A stretch of 64,000 nt of DNA from JALZUV01 sp964654855 (lineage in GTDB: Bacteria > Pseudomonadota > Alphaproteobacteria > Rickettsiales > JALZUV01): NCBI GenBank assembly GCA_964654855.1, contig CAZZJS010000008.1, positions 6,385 to 70,384 on the forward strand, in the 5' to 3' direction. Position 1 is the stretch's first letter, and each line of letters begins with the position of its first letter. The notes under the pieces were generated by a model. The model searched no databases. It saw only the letters and a program-made list of their open reading frames with translations, and had not been told where the DNA came from. This document shows positions 24,341 to 32,411 of the stretch, piece after piece. The translations under genes and the position numbers were made by a program.

Positions 24341-25444
24341 TTACGCCCAGTCAATTTCCCCTGAATTATAGCGCTTCATACCTTTGAAGATAAAACGATT
24401 TGAATACCCTAGCGCATCCCAAAAAGTGTAAACTTCTTTTACCTCTAAATCCTTCATAGGATTCCCTTTATTATCAAGATTAACGAAATTTGTTGTAGGA
24501 TTAATATCAAACCCTTTTTGTTCAAGGTAGCGCTTAATAGAATAGGTTGCCACACGATAAATTCCCATCATAGCACGTACGTATTTGGGACTACCTGGTT
24601 TGCATTGCAAGGCACGAATCTTTTTCCCTTCAAGGTTAAGATTCTGCAATTTAACATGCACCCTATAAGGTGGATAAGAAGATGCCGAGTGATCATTCTT
24701 ACAGAATATTGTTTTGATGCTGTCACGAATTTTGTTTATGTCATCCTTTGGGTCGCGGATTAAAAACCCGTGCCAATGTAAATGACCGAAGCCATACTCG
24801 TGTTCACCGTGGGGGTAGTTGTATGAAATGTCGAGTCCTAAACCAATGACTACATTCTCTAGAGCTGGATGACGACGAATGCGGTCACCTGTTTTGCGAC
24901 ATTGATCTGTAGAAAAACTCCGTTTTATGTTTGGTAAAACCTTTTTAAGTTTTTCTGCTGTTTCTGGTAGACGATCAATGGGTATTGCATATTTCGGAGG
25001 AATAATAGTCATATGGTAAATTGCATCTGAACGGCAAGTCTCCACTAAACGAGTCATTTGATATGCATGACTCATACGTAAATATGCAGAGCAAGCTGGA
25101 CAAATGAATTGATCGCATGGCGTATGGTCCGACAATTTATTACGATTTGGGTACATCTGATTTTTCAGCATAAAGTTTGCTAATTCGCACTCTTTCAGCT
25201 TGTTTAGCGCCTTATAAAGACGCTTATCAATTTTAAGTAATTTTTCTGTTTTCTTTATATTACGAATGATCGACTTTGCAGATTCAAAGCCTTTCTTTTT
25301 GTCTTTCTCACATACAATCTTCTTATTCTCCTGACGAGTAAATGCATTATATTCACGCATAAGAGCAAACGCTTCTTTCCCATGGTTTTTTAGAATACTC
25401 TCGGTCAAATTTTGCTTTTTTGGTTTGGGTTTCTTGACAGTCAT
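24341..25444 (-). CDS. HUH-type rolling-circle Rep-like protein
   Basis: A 367-residue protein. CPACSAYLR near residue 115, with an upstream Cys, looks like a zinc-binding part. GHLHWHGFLI near 222-231 is an HUH metal-binding motif and YSIKRYLEQKG near 300 could carry the catalytic Tyr. These are the hallmarks of rolling-circle replication or relaxase-like nickases. The N-terminus is strongly basic. It is translationally coupled (TAATG) to the HTH gene upstream. Inferred role: nicking at an origin of element C, permitting replication after excision or mobilisation. Confidence 0.7.
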   Translation of the reverse strand: MTVKKPKPKKQNLTESILKNHGKEAFALMREYNAFTRQENKKIVCEKDKKKGFESAKSIIRNIKKTEKLLKIDKRLYKALNKLKECELANFMLKNQMYPNRNKLSDHTPCDQFICPACSAYLRMSHAYQMTRLVETCRSDAIYHMTIIPPKYAIPIDRLPETAEKLKKVLPNIKRSFSTDQCRKTGDRIRRHPALENVVIGLGLDISYNYPHGEHEYGFGHLHWHGFLIRDPKDDINKIRDSIKTIFCKNDHSASSYPPYRVHVKLQNLNLEGKKIRALQCKPGSPKYVRAMMGIYRVATYSIKRYLEQKGFDINPTTNFVNLDNKGNPMKDLEVKEVYTFWDALGYSNRFIFKGMKRYNSGEIDWA

Positions 25445-25932
25445 TACGCACCCCCATTCAGTTGGTTGAGGTTATCACGAAGATACGCTTCAACATCGCT
25501 GCGGTGATAGCGGACAAGTGAGCCAATTTTATGATACGGAAGATTTATGCCTAAACCGCTATAGCGCGACTTCTGTAAAGGCTTCACTGAAATACGAAGA
25601 TAGTGAGCGACTTCCTTTTCAGTCATTAGATCATGCATCTCAGACAGGTTCTTGGTTTGTGCCGTGGATAAGGTTGTTGCTTTAACCGCAAAGGACAAAA
25701 TCTTGTCGATCAGCTTCTGTACACTGAAGCGTTCGGGTTTACCTTCTTCATTGATAAGCGTCATAGGTTCAACAGGTTCTTCGACGCGGACAACACCAAG
25801 TCCATCAAACTCCTTGTGATAGGTGATACGGGTAGTCAATGAGGACTTTGCCCCATAATTAATGTGAATCATGATATGATTCCCTTCTGCCCACTCAGGT
25901 TTCCGGAATCCCATGTAAAAGCGAGTGAGCAT
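25444..25932 (-). CDS. HTH_17/excisionase-like protein coupled to Rep
   Basis: Up to 162 residues; an inner start at 25872 (MIHINYGAKSS) is also possible. The C-terminal half has LMTEKEVAHYLRISVKPLQKSRYSG with LPYHKIGSLVRYHRSDVEAYL, an AlpA/excisionase-type winged helix. The N-terminal half is unusual for such proteins and unassigned. It sits immediately upstream of the Rep-like gene and shares one base with it, so it may control or assist replication and excision. Confidence 0.72.
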   Translation of the reverse strand: MLTRFYMGFRKPEWAEGNHIMIHINYGAKSSLTTRITYHKEFDGLGVVRVEEPVEPMTLINEEGKPERFSVQKLIDKILSFAVKATTLSTAQTKNLSEMHDLMTEKEVAHYLRISVKPLQKSRYSGLGINLPYHKIGSLVRYHRSDVEAYLRDNLNQLNGGA

Positions 25933-26167
25933 GCCCTTTAATGGGTATACTCACGGAACTTAAAGCATTTGCTAGAAGCGGCTTTGCCTAAAAGCCTGTC
26001 GTGTACAATCTAAATTATTATCAAACATGTTGCTTGAAAGAATTTAAGTTAGGTAGATAACTTTGGCTTAACGCTACCCTCATTAGTACATGCACGATCA
26101 TACACTAATATCTGTTAAGGAGTCAAGATTTTGGCATGCTGTTTTTTTACTAAATTTAGCAAACGCT

Positions 26168-26635
26168 TTATGAAGACTCAGGTTTTCCAAATATTTTTTC
26201 TGCATCAGTAATTTGCTGATACCAATAGTCTTGCTGTTCTGCTGGCTGTGAAGCTACAACTTGAAATATTCTATAAGCGTTAGCACTCACATCTTTGCTT
26301 TCAGAATCAAACGAGAATAAATCACGCATCTCGACACGTAATAGTCTTGAAGCTTTATAAGCGACTTCAATAGGGCAGCGATTCTCACCGCGCTCTATGC
26401 GTGAAATATGTTCTTTAGAAACGCCTACTGAATCAGCTAATGTTTGCTGAGTAATTCCCGCAATACCGCGAAGCGTTTTCAGGCGTTTACCAAATAGCTT
26501 TAATAATTTTTTCTTTTCCACCGCAATATAATCGCATATTGCCACTGAACTTCCACGCCATTTACTGTTGATTTTAATGCAGGTTTTGCTAAATAATCGT
26601 GATAATTGCCTACTTGTGGCGATACCTAGAAACAA
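26168..26635 (-). CDS. XRE-family transcriptional regulator
   Basis: Up to 155 residues. The HTH lies in KRLKTLRGIAGITQQTLADSVGVSKEHISRIERGE, followed by a second small helical region. The first 38 residues as read from 26635 are not typical, and that start would leave only 11 bases to the divergent SHOCT gene; a GTG start near 26521 is plausible. It may repress the divergent SHOCT genes or element C functions. Confidence 0.78.
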   Translation of the reverse strand: MFLGIATSRQLSRLFSKTCIKINSKWRGSSVAICDYIAVEKKKLLKLFGKRLKTLRGIAGITQQTLADSVGVSKEHISRIERGENRCPIEVAYKASRLLRVEMRDLFSFDSESKDVSANAYRIFQVVASQPAEQQDYWYQQITDAEKIFGKPESS

Positions 26636-26646
26636 AATGGTGAAAT

Positions 26647-27285
26647 ATGATGCCTAAGATCGAAGAATTATCGCAGCTAAATGAGCTACGTAAACAGGGG
26701 GCTTTAAGCGAAGCTGAGTTTGAAGCGCAGAAGAAAAAGATTCTGGAAGGTGATGCTGAAACAGCAGAACGAGCTGCATCAGAAGAAACATCCAAGCAAG
26801 GTAAGTCCAAGTACGTAAACTGGGAAGATGTACCGCTAAAGCATAAGTTCTGGCTCCATATGTTGTTGGGATTGTTTGCAGGGCCGCTTGGGGTGATCCC
26901 ATTTGCGCTATTCCCATCCTATATGAAGAACAAAAAAGGCGGCGTTGATCGGGCCGGTAAAGCGATGAAAGCTCTCTTTGCTTGCGGCTTTGTTATTTTG
27001 TGGGTGATTGCTGTTTTTAATCCAAGTTCTGATTTTACCTTGCCGTTATGCGATAGTGCCGCAGTGGAACAGACGCTTGGTCAGTTAGTCGCAAACGGCC
27101 CACAAAGTAAACTGGTGAATATCAAGCTACTGCAAGTCACGAATGCCGCAGAGATTTCTTATGATGCACAGCTTCTTGAGCGCGCTTGTACTGCTGATCT
27201 ACTGTTAAATACAGGCAATGAGTCCGTGCGCTTTAAAGTCACTAAAGGCAAAGCGTTTGGCACATTCCTAGTGCAGACATTCTAA
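26647..27285 (+). CDS. SHOCT-domain membrane protein, first of two paralogues
   Basis: A 212-residue protein. Residues 1-35 (KIEELSQLNELRKQGALSEAEFEAQKKKIL) form a SHOCT domain, a short oligomerisation module. VNWEDVPLKHKFW leads into two membrane segments (near residues 77-95 and 112-128). The C-terminal domain starts LCDSAAVEQTLGQLV and carries a second Cys (ERACTADLL), possibly disulfide-linked outside the membrane. The same plan occurs in the next gene, 3 bases downstream. Function unknown. Confidence 0.7.
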   Translation: MMPKIEELSQLNELRKQGALSEAEFEAQKKKILEGDAETAERAASEETSKQGKSKYVNWEDVPLKHKFWLHMLLGLFAGPLGVIPFALFPSYMKNKKGGVDRAGKAMKALFACGFVILWVIAVFNPSSDFTLPLCDSAAVEQTLGQLVANGPQSKLVNIKLLQVTNAAEISYDAQLLERACTADLLLNTGNESVRFKVTKGKAFGTFLVQTF

Positions 27286-27288
27286 GTT

Positions 27289-27921
27289 ATGCCCAGCACC
27301 GATGAACTGATTAAGCTGAGTCAACTGCATCAGGATGGCATCCTAACGCAGGAAGAGTTCGAAGCTGAAAAGCAGAAGATTCTAAATGTTACGCCTACTA
27401 CGCAAAAGCATGTTCCAGCTTCGGAAGTCGAAGTAACGCTGCTGAAAGGCTGGGATGATATACCACTGCGGTGGAAGCTGTGGTTCCAGCTTATAGTGAG
27501 TATTTTCCTGCCGCTAATAGGATTGTTGTTGATGGTGTTCTTACCCTCCTATTCCAAGACAGAAGATGAAAAAGCACAAAAGGTTAGGAATACATCAAAG
27601 AGCATTTATATGGTGGCCATTCTAGCTGCATGGGGGCTGTTTGTACTAGTGGAAAGCGTAACCTTCCCTGAATGTGACAGCAGCAGGGTAATAGAGCGTT
27701 TAGACACGCTTATCGAGAAAGAGCCTTTATTGAAATTCGCTAATATTAAGCCGCTATGGCATGTGGTAGTGTCTGAGACTTCCTATGATGAAGGTGCTGG
27801 CAAGCGTGTTTGTAAAACAGAAATGCTGCTGGAGAATGGCAAGGACTTCACAATACGCTATGAGCTAATAGAAGAAGTCACTGAAGCGGGCGCCTTTTCG
27901 ATAAACTTGCTCTATAAGTGA
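27289..27921 (+). CDS. SHOCT-domain membrane protein, second paralogue
   Basis: A 210-residue protein with the same layout as its neighbour: SHOCT start (TDELIKLSQLHQDGILTQEEF), GWDDIPLRWKLW before two hydrophobic segments, and a C-terminal CDSSRVIERLDTLI...KRVCKTEMLLENG. The shared pattern and the 3-base gap show a tandem duplication that has diverged widely, so both copies are probably in use. Confidence 0.7.
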   Translation: MPSTDELIKLSQLHQDGILTQEEFEAEKQKILNVTPTTQKHVPASEVEVTLLKGWDDIPLRWKLWFQLIVSIFLPLIGLLLMVFLPSYSKTEDEKAQKVRNTSKSIYMVAILAAWGLFVLVESVTFPECDSSRVIERLDTLIEKEPLLKFANIKPLWHVVVSETSYDEGAGKRVCKTEMLLENGKDFTIRYELIEEVTEAGAFSINLLYK

Positions 27922-27936
27922 TGCTGTCATAGATGA

Positions 27937-28956
27937 CTAATCTGTAATTCCACCAGTTTTATGAATTGTAGGCTGGTGTTTCTTTTGAATCTCAGAGGCA
28001 ATTTCTTGCGCAAGTTTGTCAGACACTTCATTAATTGCTAACTCAGCTGCTTTGCTACCATCGTTGGAGGTGAGACAAAATGCGATTTGCTGTTTAGGCA
28101 ATAACACAACTTTAGCACGGTTTAATGTATTGCTACCGTCATGTGTAAGCACCGCGCCGTTATTTAAGGAATGCATTCCAGAGCTTGTATAGGCACTTCC
28201 TTGCCCTGTTAAGACTTCTTGCGAGTGATTTAACGTATAGCTGTTTTCCATACGGTGCTGCAAAAACTTCATCCAATCTCCCATAGAGGCGTGTATTCTT
28301 CCCGCTGCATCATAAAGTGACGGGTTGTCCTCATTAATGGCTTGTCCGTTTTCTTTACTGTGTCCCCAAGGTTGGTTTGGAATATCGGACGCAGAGTCTG
28401 CCATTGAACCAAAACCAGCAGTTTGCATGTTGAGTGGTTCGAATATCCTTTCTGTGACCAGCGTCTGGTAGCCTTTGCCTGTTTGTTTTTCTGCTATAGC
28501 GCCTAACAAAATGTACCCGACATTACTATACTCAAATTGATCTTTTGGAGTGGGAGGCGCATCACTCAGAATGTTTGATATAATGTCCTTTTTATCCAGA
28601 CTCATATCTCCTTCGTAATTCACCGCCAATCCCGCTGAATGTGTGAGTAGTTGAGAAACCTTGATGTTCGCAATATCAGGATGCAATGGTTGGTCTGTAA
28701 AAATATCTTCTAAACGATCAGATAACTTTAGACGATTTTCACCAACCAGTTGCTGTATAAGAAGCGCACTGACAGCTTTACCGCAAGAGCCAAAGTGAAA
28801 TTTATCATCCGTGGTAACAGGGGTTTCATTTCCACGCTTACGAACCCCCGAAGCAAAACTACTAATTTGTCCATCAAATAAGACAGACACGCCTAATGCT
28901 GGCAAATCATGCTCTTTTCTTTTTTGCTCAATTATCTCTTGCGTGCCTTCAAACAT
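27937..28956 (-). CDS. Beta-lactamase-family (class C-like) serine hydrolase
   Basis: A 339-residue serine hydrolase. FGSCGKAVSALLIQQLV near residue 52 is the SxxK motif (nucleophile and general base), YSNVGYILLG near 142 is the YxN motif, and LTHDGSN near 272 replaces KTG with HDG, as in esterase-like or peptidase-like members. No signal peptide is seen, so it may be cytoplasmic. Members hydrolyse esters, peptides or beta-lactams; the substrate cannot be read here. It lies convergent to the SHOCT genes. Confidence 0.85.
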   Translation of the reverse strand: MFEGTQEIIEQKRKEHDLPALGVSVLFDGQISSFASGVRKRGNETPVTTDDKFHFGSCGKAVSALLIQQLVGENRLKLSDRLEDIFTDQPLHPDIANIKVSQLLTHSAGLAVNYEGDMSLDKKDIISNILSDAPPTPKDQFEYSNVGYILLGAIAEKQTGKGYQTLVTERIFEPLNMQTAGFGSMADSASDIPNQPWGHSKENGQAINEDNPSLYDAAGRIHASMGDWMKFLQHRMENSYTLNHSQEVLTGQGSAYTSSGMHSLNNGAVLTHDGSNTLNRAKVVLLPKQQIAFCLTSNDGSKAAELAINEVSDKLAQEIASEIQKKHQPTIHKTGGITD

Positions 28957-29019
28957 ACAACTTTATTGTAAATGAAAAACCTTACAGTTTGATTAAGCTC
29001 ATCTTAGTTAGCACTAGTG

Positions 29020-30027
29020 CTACTGCCTTACGCTGTAACAGCGTATAAGCGCTTTATCTTCTCCACTATTAATAGTCATGCCTTCTGTAGCAAAGTAATG
29101 GTGCGCTTTGCGGTATTGCGCTTGGGTTAAATGTTCTGCTGCTACGTTAAATGCAGCAAGGGGTGACTCCATGGCATAGGGAAGCTTTAGAAAATGCGAT
29201 GCAGCAATGGCGAGATTTCCTTTTAAAGCAGCAGAAGCGGTGGCAATGCCGTGCCTTTGCCAGAAGCAATCTTTGTTAGGGGCTGAAAAACGGTGTATGG
29301 CAGAGATAGCAATATCGACTTGTTCTTGTTTGATCATGTTATGCCAGCGGGTAATGAGCTGTTGGCGTAACGGGTTTAATAGCTTGTTACTTCCTTGGTG
29401 CAATTGTCCCTCATGATAGATATGCCGCATGTATTTCTTACGTGGTGAGAACGCTTCTATTGGTTCATTCAGGCCAAACATATCATAACAAGCACATAGC
29501 AAGGCACGATGGCCTGAGGATAATGTCACGACACGGTGCGGACTATCATAATCTTCGCTATAGCCGGCAATAGAGGTGCCTTTTCCAGTACCGTTACTGT
29601 CCCGATCTGTAGGAAACACCTTTCTGCCAATACCTATAATGCCGCTACGGTTCCAAGCGATACAAAGCTCATCTCCGCTTTCCCAATCGCTGGCCTTAGC
29701 GCTATCAACGCCGCAAATAACCGTAATATCAAGATAGCGCGTATGAAGCTGTTTTGATGCTTTCTGCAATGCTTGTGCAAACTCGGTTACTTCTAGCGCT
29801 TGCTTGCGTCCTGCATAATCCAAACGACCACAGGCAAAGGGAGCAAAGAAATGGCCACCGGGCAGCACTACTGCATGCAGCTCTTGCCAGTTAGATTTTA
29901 GGATGGTTTGGACGGATTGTTCCAACAGTGCAATACGCTGGGCATTAATGTTAGTGTCTATGGCTTTATCGCCAGAAGCACAGATCGTTACGATATTAAG
30001 TGGCTTCTTGGTATTTGTTTCTGGCAT
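29020..30027 (-). CDS. Nitrilase-superfamily-like protein
   Basis: A 335-residue protein with a carbon-nitrogen-hydrolase-like order of motifs: HAVVLPGGHFF near residue 50, GIGRKVFPTD near 135 and RALLCACYDMFG near 175, resembling the strands that carry catalytic Glu, Lys and Cys. The Glu position in the first motif (usually PE) reads PGG, so activity may be changed or the Glu lies elsewhere. The last gene of element C before the tRNA; its promoter side faces the junction. Confidence 0.6.
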   Translation of the reverse strand: MPETNTKKPLNIVTICASGDKAIDTNINAQRIALLEQSVQTILKSNWQELHAVVLPGGHFFAPFACGRLDYAGRKQALEVTEFAQALQKASKQLHTRYLDITVICGVDSAKASDWESGDELCIAWNRSGIIGIGRKVFPTDRDSNGTGKGTSIAGYSEDYDSPHRVVTLSSGHRALLCACYDMFGLNEPIEAFSPRKKYMRHIYHEGQLHQGSNKLLNPLRQQLITRWHNMIKQEQVDIAISAIHRFSAPNKDCFWQRHGIATASAALKGNLAIAASHFLKLPYAMESPLAAFNVAAEHLTQAQYRKAHHYFATEGMTINSGEDKALIRCYSVRQ

Positions 30028-30228
30028 AATCGGTTCCTTTTGTTGTTATGCCCCGAAGGCTACAAAAGGCACAAAGCCCGTCAATTCGTTGATGAGCAGG
30101 CATGAGTTGGCTATAGTAATGGCAGAAAGTTTCGATAGTGGCGTTGCTTCATAACAAGAGTAAACAGGTAAAAGCGCTAAAAACGAGTCTGGAACTACCC
30201 CACAGCACCCTGCGTTTCTACGTCTGTT

Positions 30229-30253
30229 CCTTATTATAGCCTTATTAATTTGG
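30229..30253 (+). repeat. Candidate arm-type site, right end of element C
   Basis: Two CCTTATTA-type octamers, the first exact at 30229-30236, the second at 30240-30247, again an 11-bp period, followed by ATTTGG. It differs from 15517-15541 at only two of 25 bases and ends 64 bases before the intact tRNA-Ala 3' end. Confidence 0.5.
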
Positions 30254-30317
30254 AAGCGAGCATTCTTCGCTGATCGCGTGACGACCAAGTAAGCTATTGA
30301 ACAATATTATGAAATAA

Positions 30318-30393
30318 TGGTGGAGGATACAGGAGTCGAACCTGCGACCTCTTGAATGCAAATCAAGCGCTCTACCAACTGAGCTAATCCCCC
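30318..30393 (-). tRNA. tRNA-Ala(UGC), intact integration target
   Basis: A complete 76-base cloverleaf on the minus strand. The acceptor GGGGGAT pairs with ATCCTCC, CCA is encoded, the D-arm contains AGCTCAGTTGGTAGAGC, and the anticodon loop TTTGCAT gives UGC. The T-arm reads GCAGGTTCGACTCCTG. Its 3' end is duplicated at 15339-15384 and 5396-5442. It stands alone, not in an rRNA spacer. Confidence 0.97.
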
Positions 30394-30486
30394 ACAAGCA
30401 AGAGACGCACTATTTGCCGCGATTGCGCTCTTGTGTCAAGCGAAAAGCGGGCTGGTATTTCTGCTCTGCTTTTGTATAAGTGCAAT

Positions 30487-31053
30487 ATGCGTTTTATCTT
30501 TCTTATCTTCTTTCCCGTTTTTCTGATTGTGCTGGGTGTATATGGTGCCGGTTCATCGCTTCCTGTGCAAAATACAGTGGTGCGAGGTGTTTCTCTTCCC
30601 ATCCCTCAAGATAGGCTATGGGAGCTTTTAACAGAGTTTGAAGCGATGGGCCAATGGCATGAAGAGATTACTAAAGTGACGGCCCTTCCGGAGTTGGAAA
30701 CAAAGAAAGTATTATGGCATGTGACTGAAAAGGATCAAAAGTCTTACGTGATTGTGCCTAGCTATCAATCAAAACCTGATATTTTCAATGTAGAATGGGT
30801 AGAAAATAGTCTGCCTTACCAAGTGCGCTGGGAAACTAGTTTGGTAGATAAAACGCCAAAGCCGAAAGAAAAAGAGGAAGTTGCGGCGAAAACTTTTATT
30901 AAAATTACGGAAACTTCAAAAACCTCTAACCCATTTGTCCGATTCTTTATTCAATATTTTGTGGGTTATGAAACGAATGTTGAGCAGTATCTTCAGAATT
31001 TAGCTAAACATTTTGAAGTACCAAAATCAGAAATTAAAGAATTGATGGCATAA
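30487..31053 (+). CDS. SRPBCC/START-like protein with N-terminal signal or anchor
   Basis: About 188 residues from the ATG at 30487; the frame extends upstream only to a GTG at 30433, and the protein from 30487 begins with MRFIFLIFFPVFLIVLGVYG, a membrane anchor or signal. The rest (SLPIPQDRLWELLTEFEAMGQWHEEITKV and VRWETSL) fits the polyketide-cyclase/START-like fold that binds hydrophobic ligands. Its stop overlaps the next gene's start (TAATG), so it is in an operon with pmbA. Confidence 0.72.
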   Translation: MRFIFLIFFPVFLIVLGVYGAGSSLPVQNTVVRGVSLPIPQDRLWELLTEFEAMGQWHEEITKVTALPELETKKVLWHVTEKDQKSYVIVPSYQSKPDIFNVEWVENSLPYQVRWETSLVDKTPKPKEKEEVAAKTFIKITETSKTSNPFVRFFIQYFVGYETNVEQYLQNLAKHFEVPKSEIKELMA

Positions 31054-32378
31054 TGAGTGATAAAGCCCAGCAATTATTGAAAATGGCGCAGAAGTTAGGT
31101 GCTGAGAGTGCCGATGTACTATTTTCTAATTCAACCAGCATGAGCGCTTCTATTCGTTTAGGGAAATTGGAAGAGCTAGAGCGTGCCGAATCCGGTGGTA
31201 TTGGGTTACGCGTATTCATGGGTAAGCAGCAAGGGGTGGCCTCAGGCAGTGATTTACGCAGTGAAAGCTTGTCTCAGATTGCAGAGCGTGCCGTGGCGAT
31301 AGCTAAACAAGCGCCTGAAGACCCATATGCTGGGTTGCCAGAGCAGGAATCGATTGCGAAAGACTGGCCACAGCTCGATATGGTAGATAAAGAAGAACCT
31401 GAAGTAGATTGGTTGCTGGAGCAATGTCGTGAGGCAGAAGAAACAGCCTTGGCAGTGAAAGGGGTGACGAATTCCGAAGGTGGTAGCGCTGGTTATAGCC
31501 GCGGTGATATCACCTTACTTACCAGCGATGGCTTTAGTGGCTCCTATGCCAAAACCTCCTTTAGCTTGTCGGCGAGTGTGCTGGTGGGGGAAGGTACAGG
31601 CATGGAACGTGACTATGCTTATAGTGCTGCACGTCACCGTAAGTTATTGAAAAGCGGCAGGGAAATTGGAAAGGAGGCAGCAGAGCGTGCCCTCAAACGA
31701 CTCAACCCAACCAAGAAAGAAACCTGTAAAGTTCCGGTGGTTTTTGATCCGCGTGTGGCTCGTGGATTGGTGGGTAACTTTACCAGCGCCATTTCGGGAT
31801 CTGCCGTTGCGCGTGGGACATCTTTCTTAAAAGATAAAATGGGTGAACAGATTTTTAATTCTAATATTACTATTTTGGATGAACCTCATCGTGAAAATGG
31901 GTTAGCTTCACGCCCTTTTGATGGTGAAGGTTGTAAGAGTGAGGCGCTAACCTTGGTAGAAAAAGGTGTATTAAATCATTGGTTGCTCGATAGCCGTTCA
32001 GCGCGTCAGTTAGGCTTGCAAACGAATGGCCGTGCAGCGCGAGGGCTTTCTTCAGGAACTTCCCCTACAAGTACGAATGTGACATTGAAGGCGGGTGAAT
32101 TAAGCCCTGAGTCTATAATTAGCGAGATTGAAGATGGTTTCTATGTGGTCGAAACTTTTGGTATGGGCGTGAATCTTGTAACAGGTGATTACAGTCAAGG
32201 TGCGAGTGGTTTTTGGATTGAAAATGGCAAGCTTGCTTACCCTGTGAGCGAAGTAACCATTGCTTCTACGCTGCCAGAGATGTTTTCAGAGTTAACAGCG
32301 GCGAATGATTTAACGACAGAATATGCAACTAATACGCCGACTTTACGGATTAATGAGATGACAGTAGCGGGAAATTAG
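31053..32378 (+). CDS. pmbA: Metalloprotease-related PmbA/TldE
   Basis: A 441-residue PmbA/TldE-family protein of full length. It starts LLKMAQKLGAESADVLFSNS, with GGIGLRVFMGKQQGVASGSDL as in the family, then VPVVFDPRVARGLVGNFTSAISGSAVARGTSFL and GFYVVETFGMGVNLVTGDYSQGASGFWIENG near the C-terminus. PmbA/TldE partners TldD, which carries the zinc site, to cleave unfolded or modified peptides. tldD is not in the window. The gene is coupled to the SRPBCC gene upstream and is followed 33 bases later by the ABC exporter. Confidence 0.93.
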   Translation: MSDKAQQLLKMAQKLGAESADVLFSNSTSMSASIRLGKLEELERAESGGIGLRVFMGKQQGVASGSDLRSESLSQIAERAVAIAKQAPEDPYAGLPEQESIAKDWPQLDMVDKEEPEVDWLLEQCREAEETALAVKGVTNSEGGSAGYSRGDITLLTSDGFSGSYAKTSFSLSASVLVGEGTGMERDYAYSAARHRKLLKSGREIGKEAAERALKRLNPTKKETCKVPVVFDPRVARGLVGNFTSAISGSAVARGTSFLKDKMGEQIFNSNITILDEPHRENGLASRPFDGEGCKSEALTLVEKGVLNHWLLDSRSARQLGLQTNGRAARGLSSGTSPTSTNVTLKAGELSPESIISEIEDGFYVVETFGMGVNLVTGDYSQGASGFWIENGKLAYPVSEVTIASTLPEMFSELTAANDLTTEYATNTPTLRINEMTVAGN

Positions 32379-32411
32379 CCAAAAGAGCTAAAACCTGCTA
32401 AAAGCGCAATC

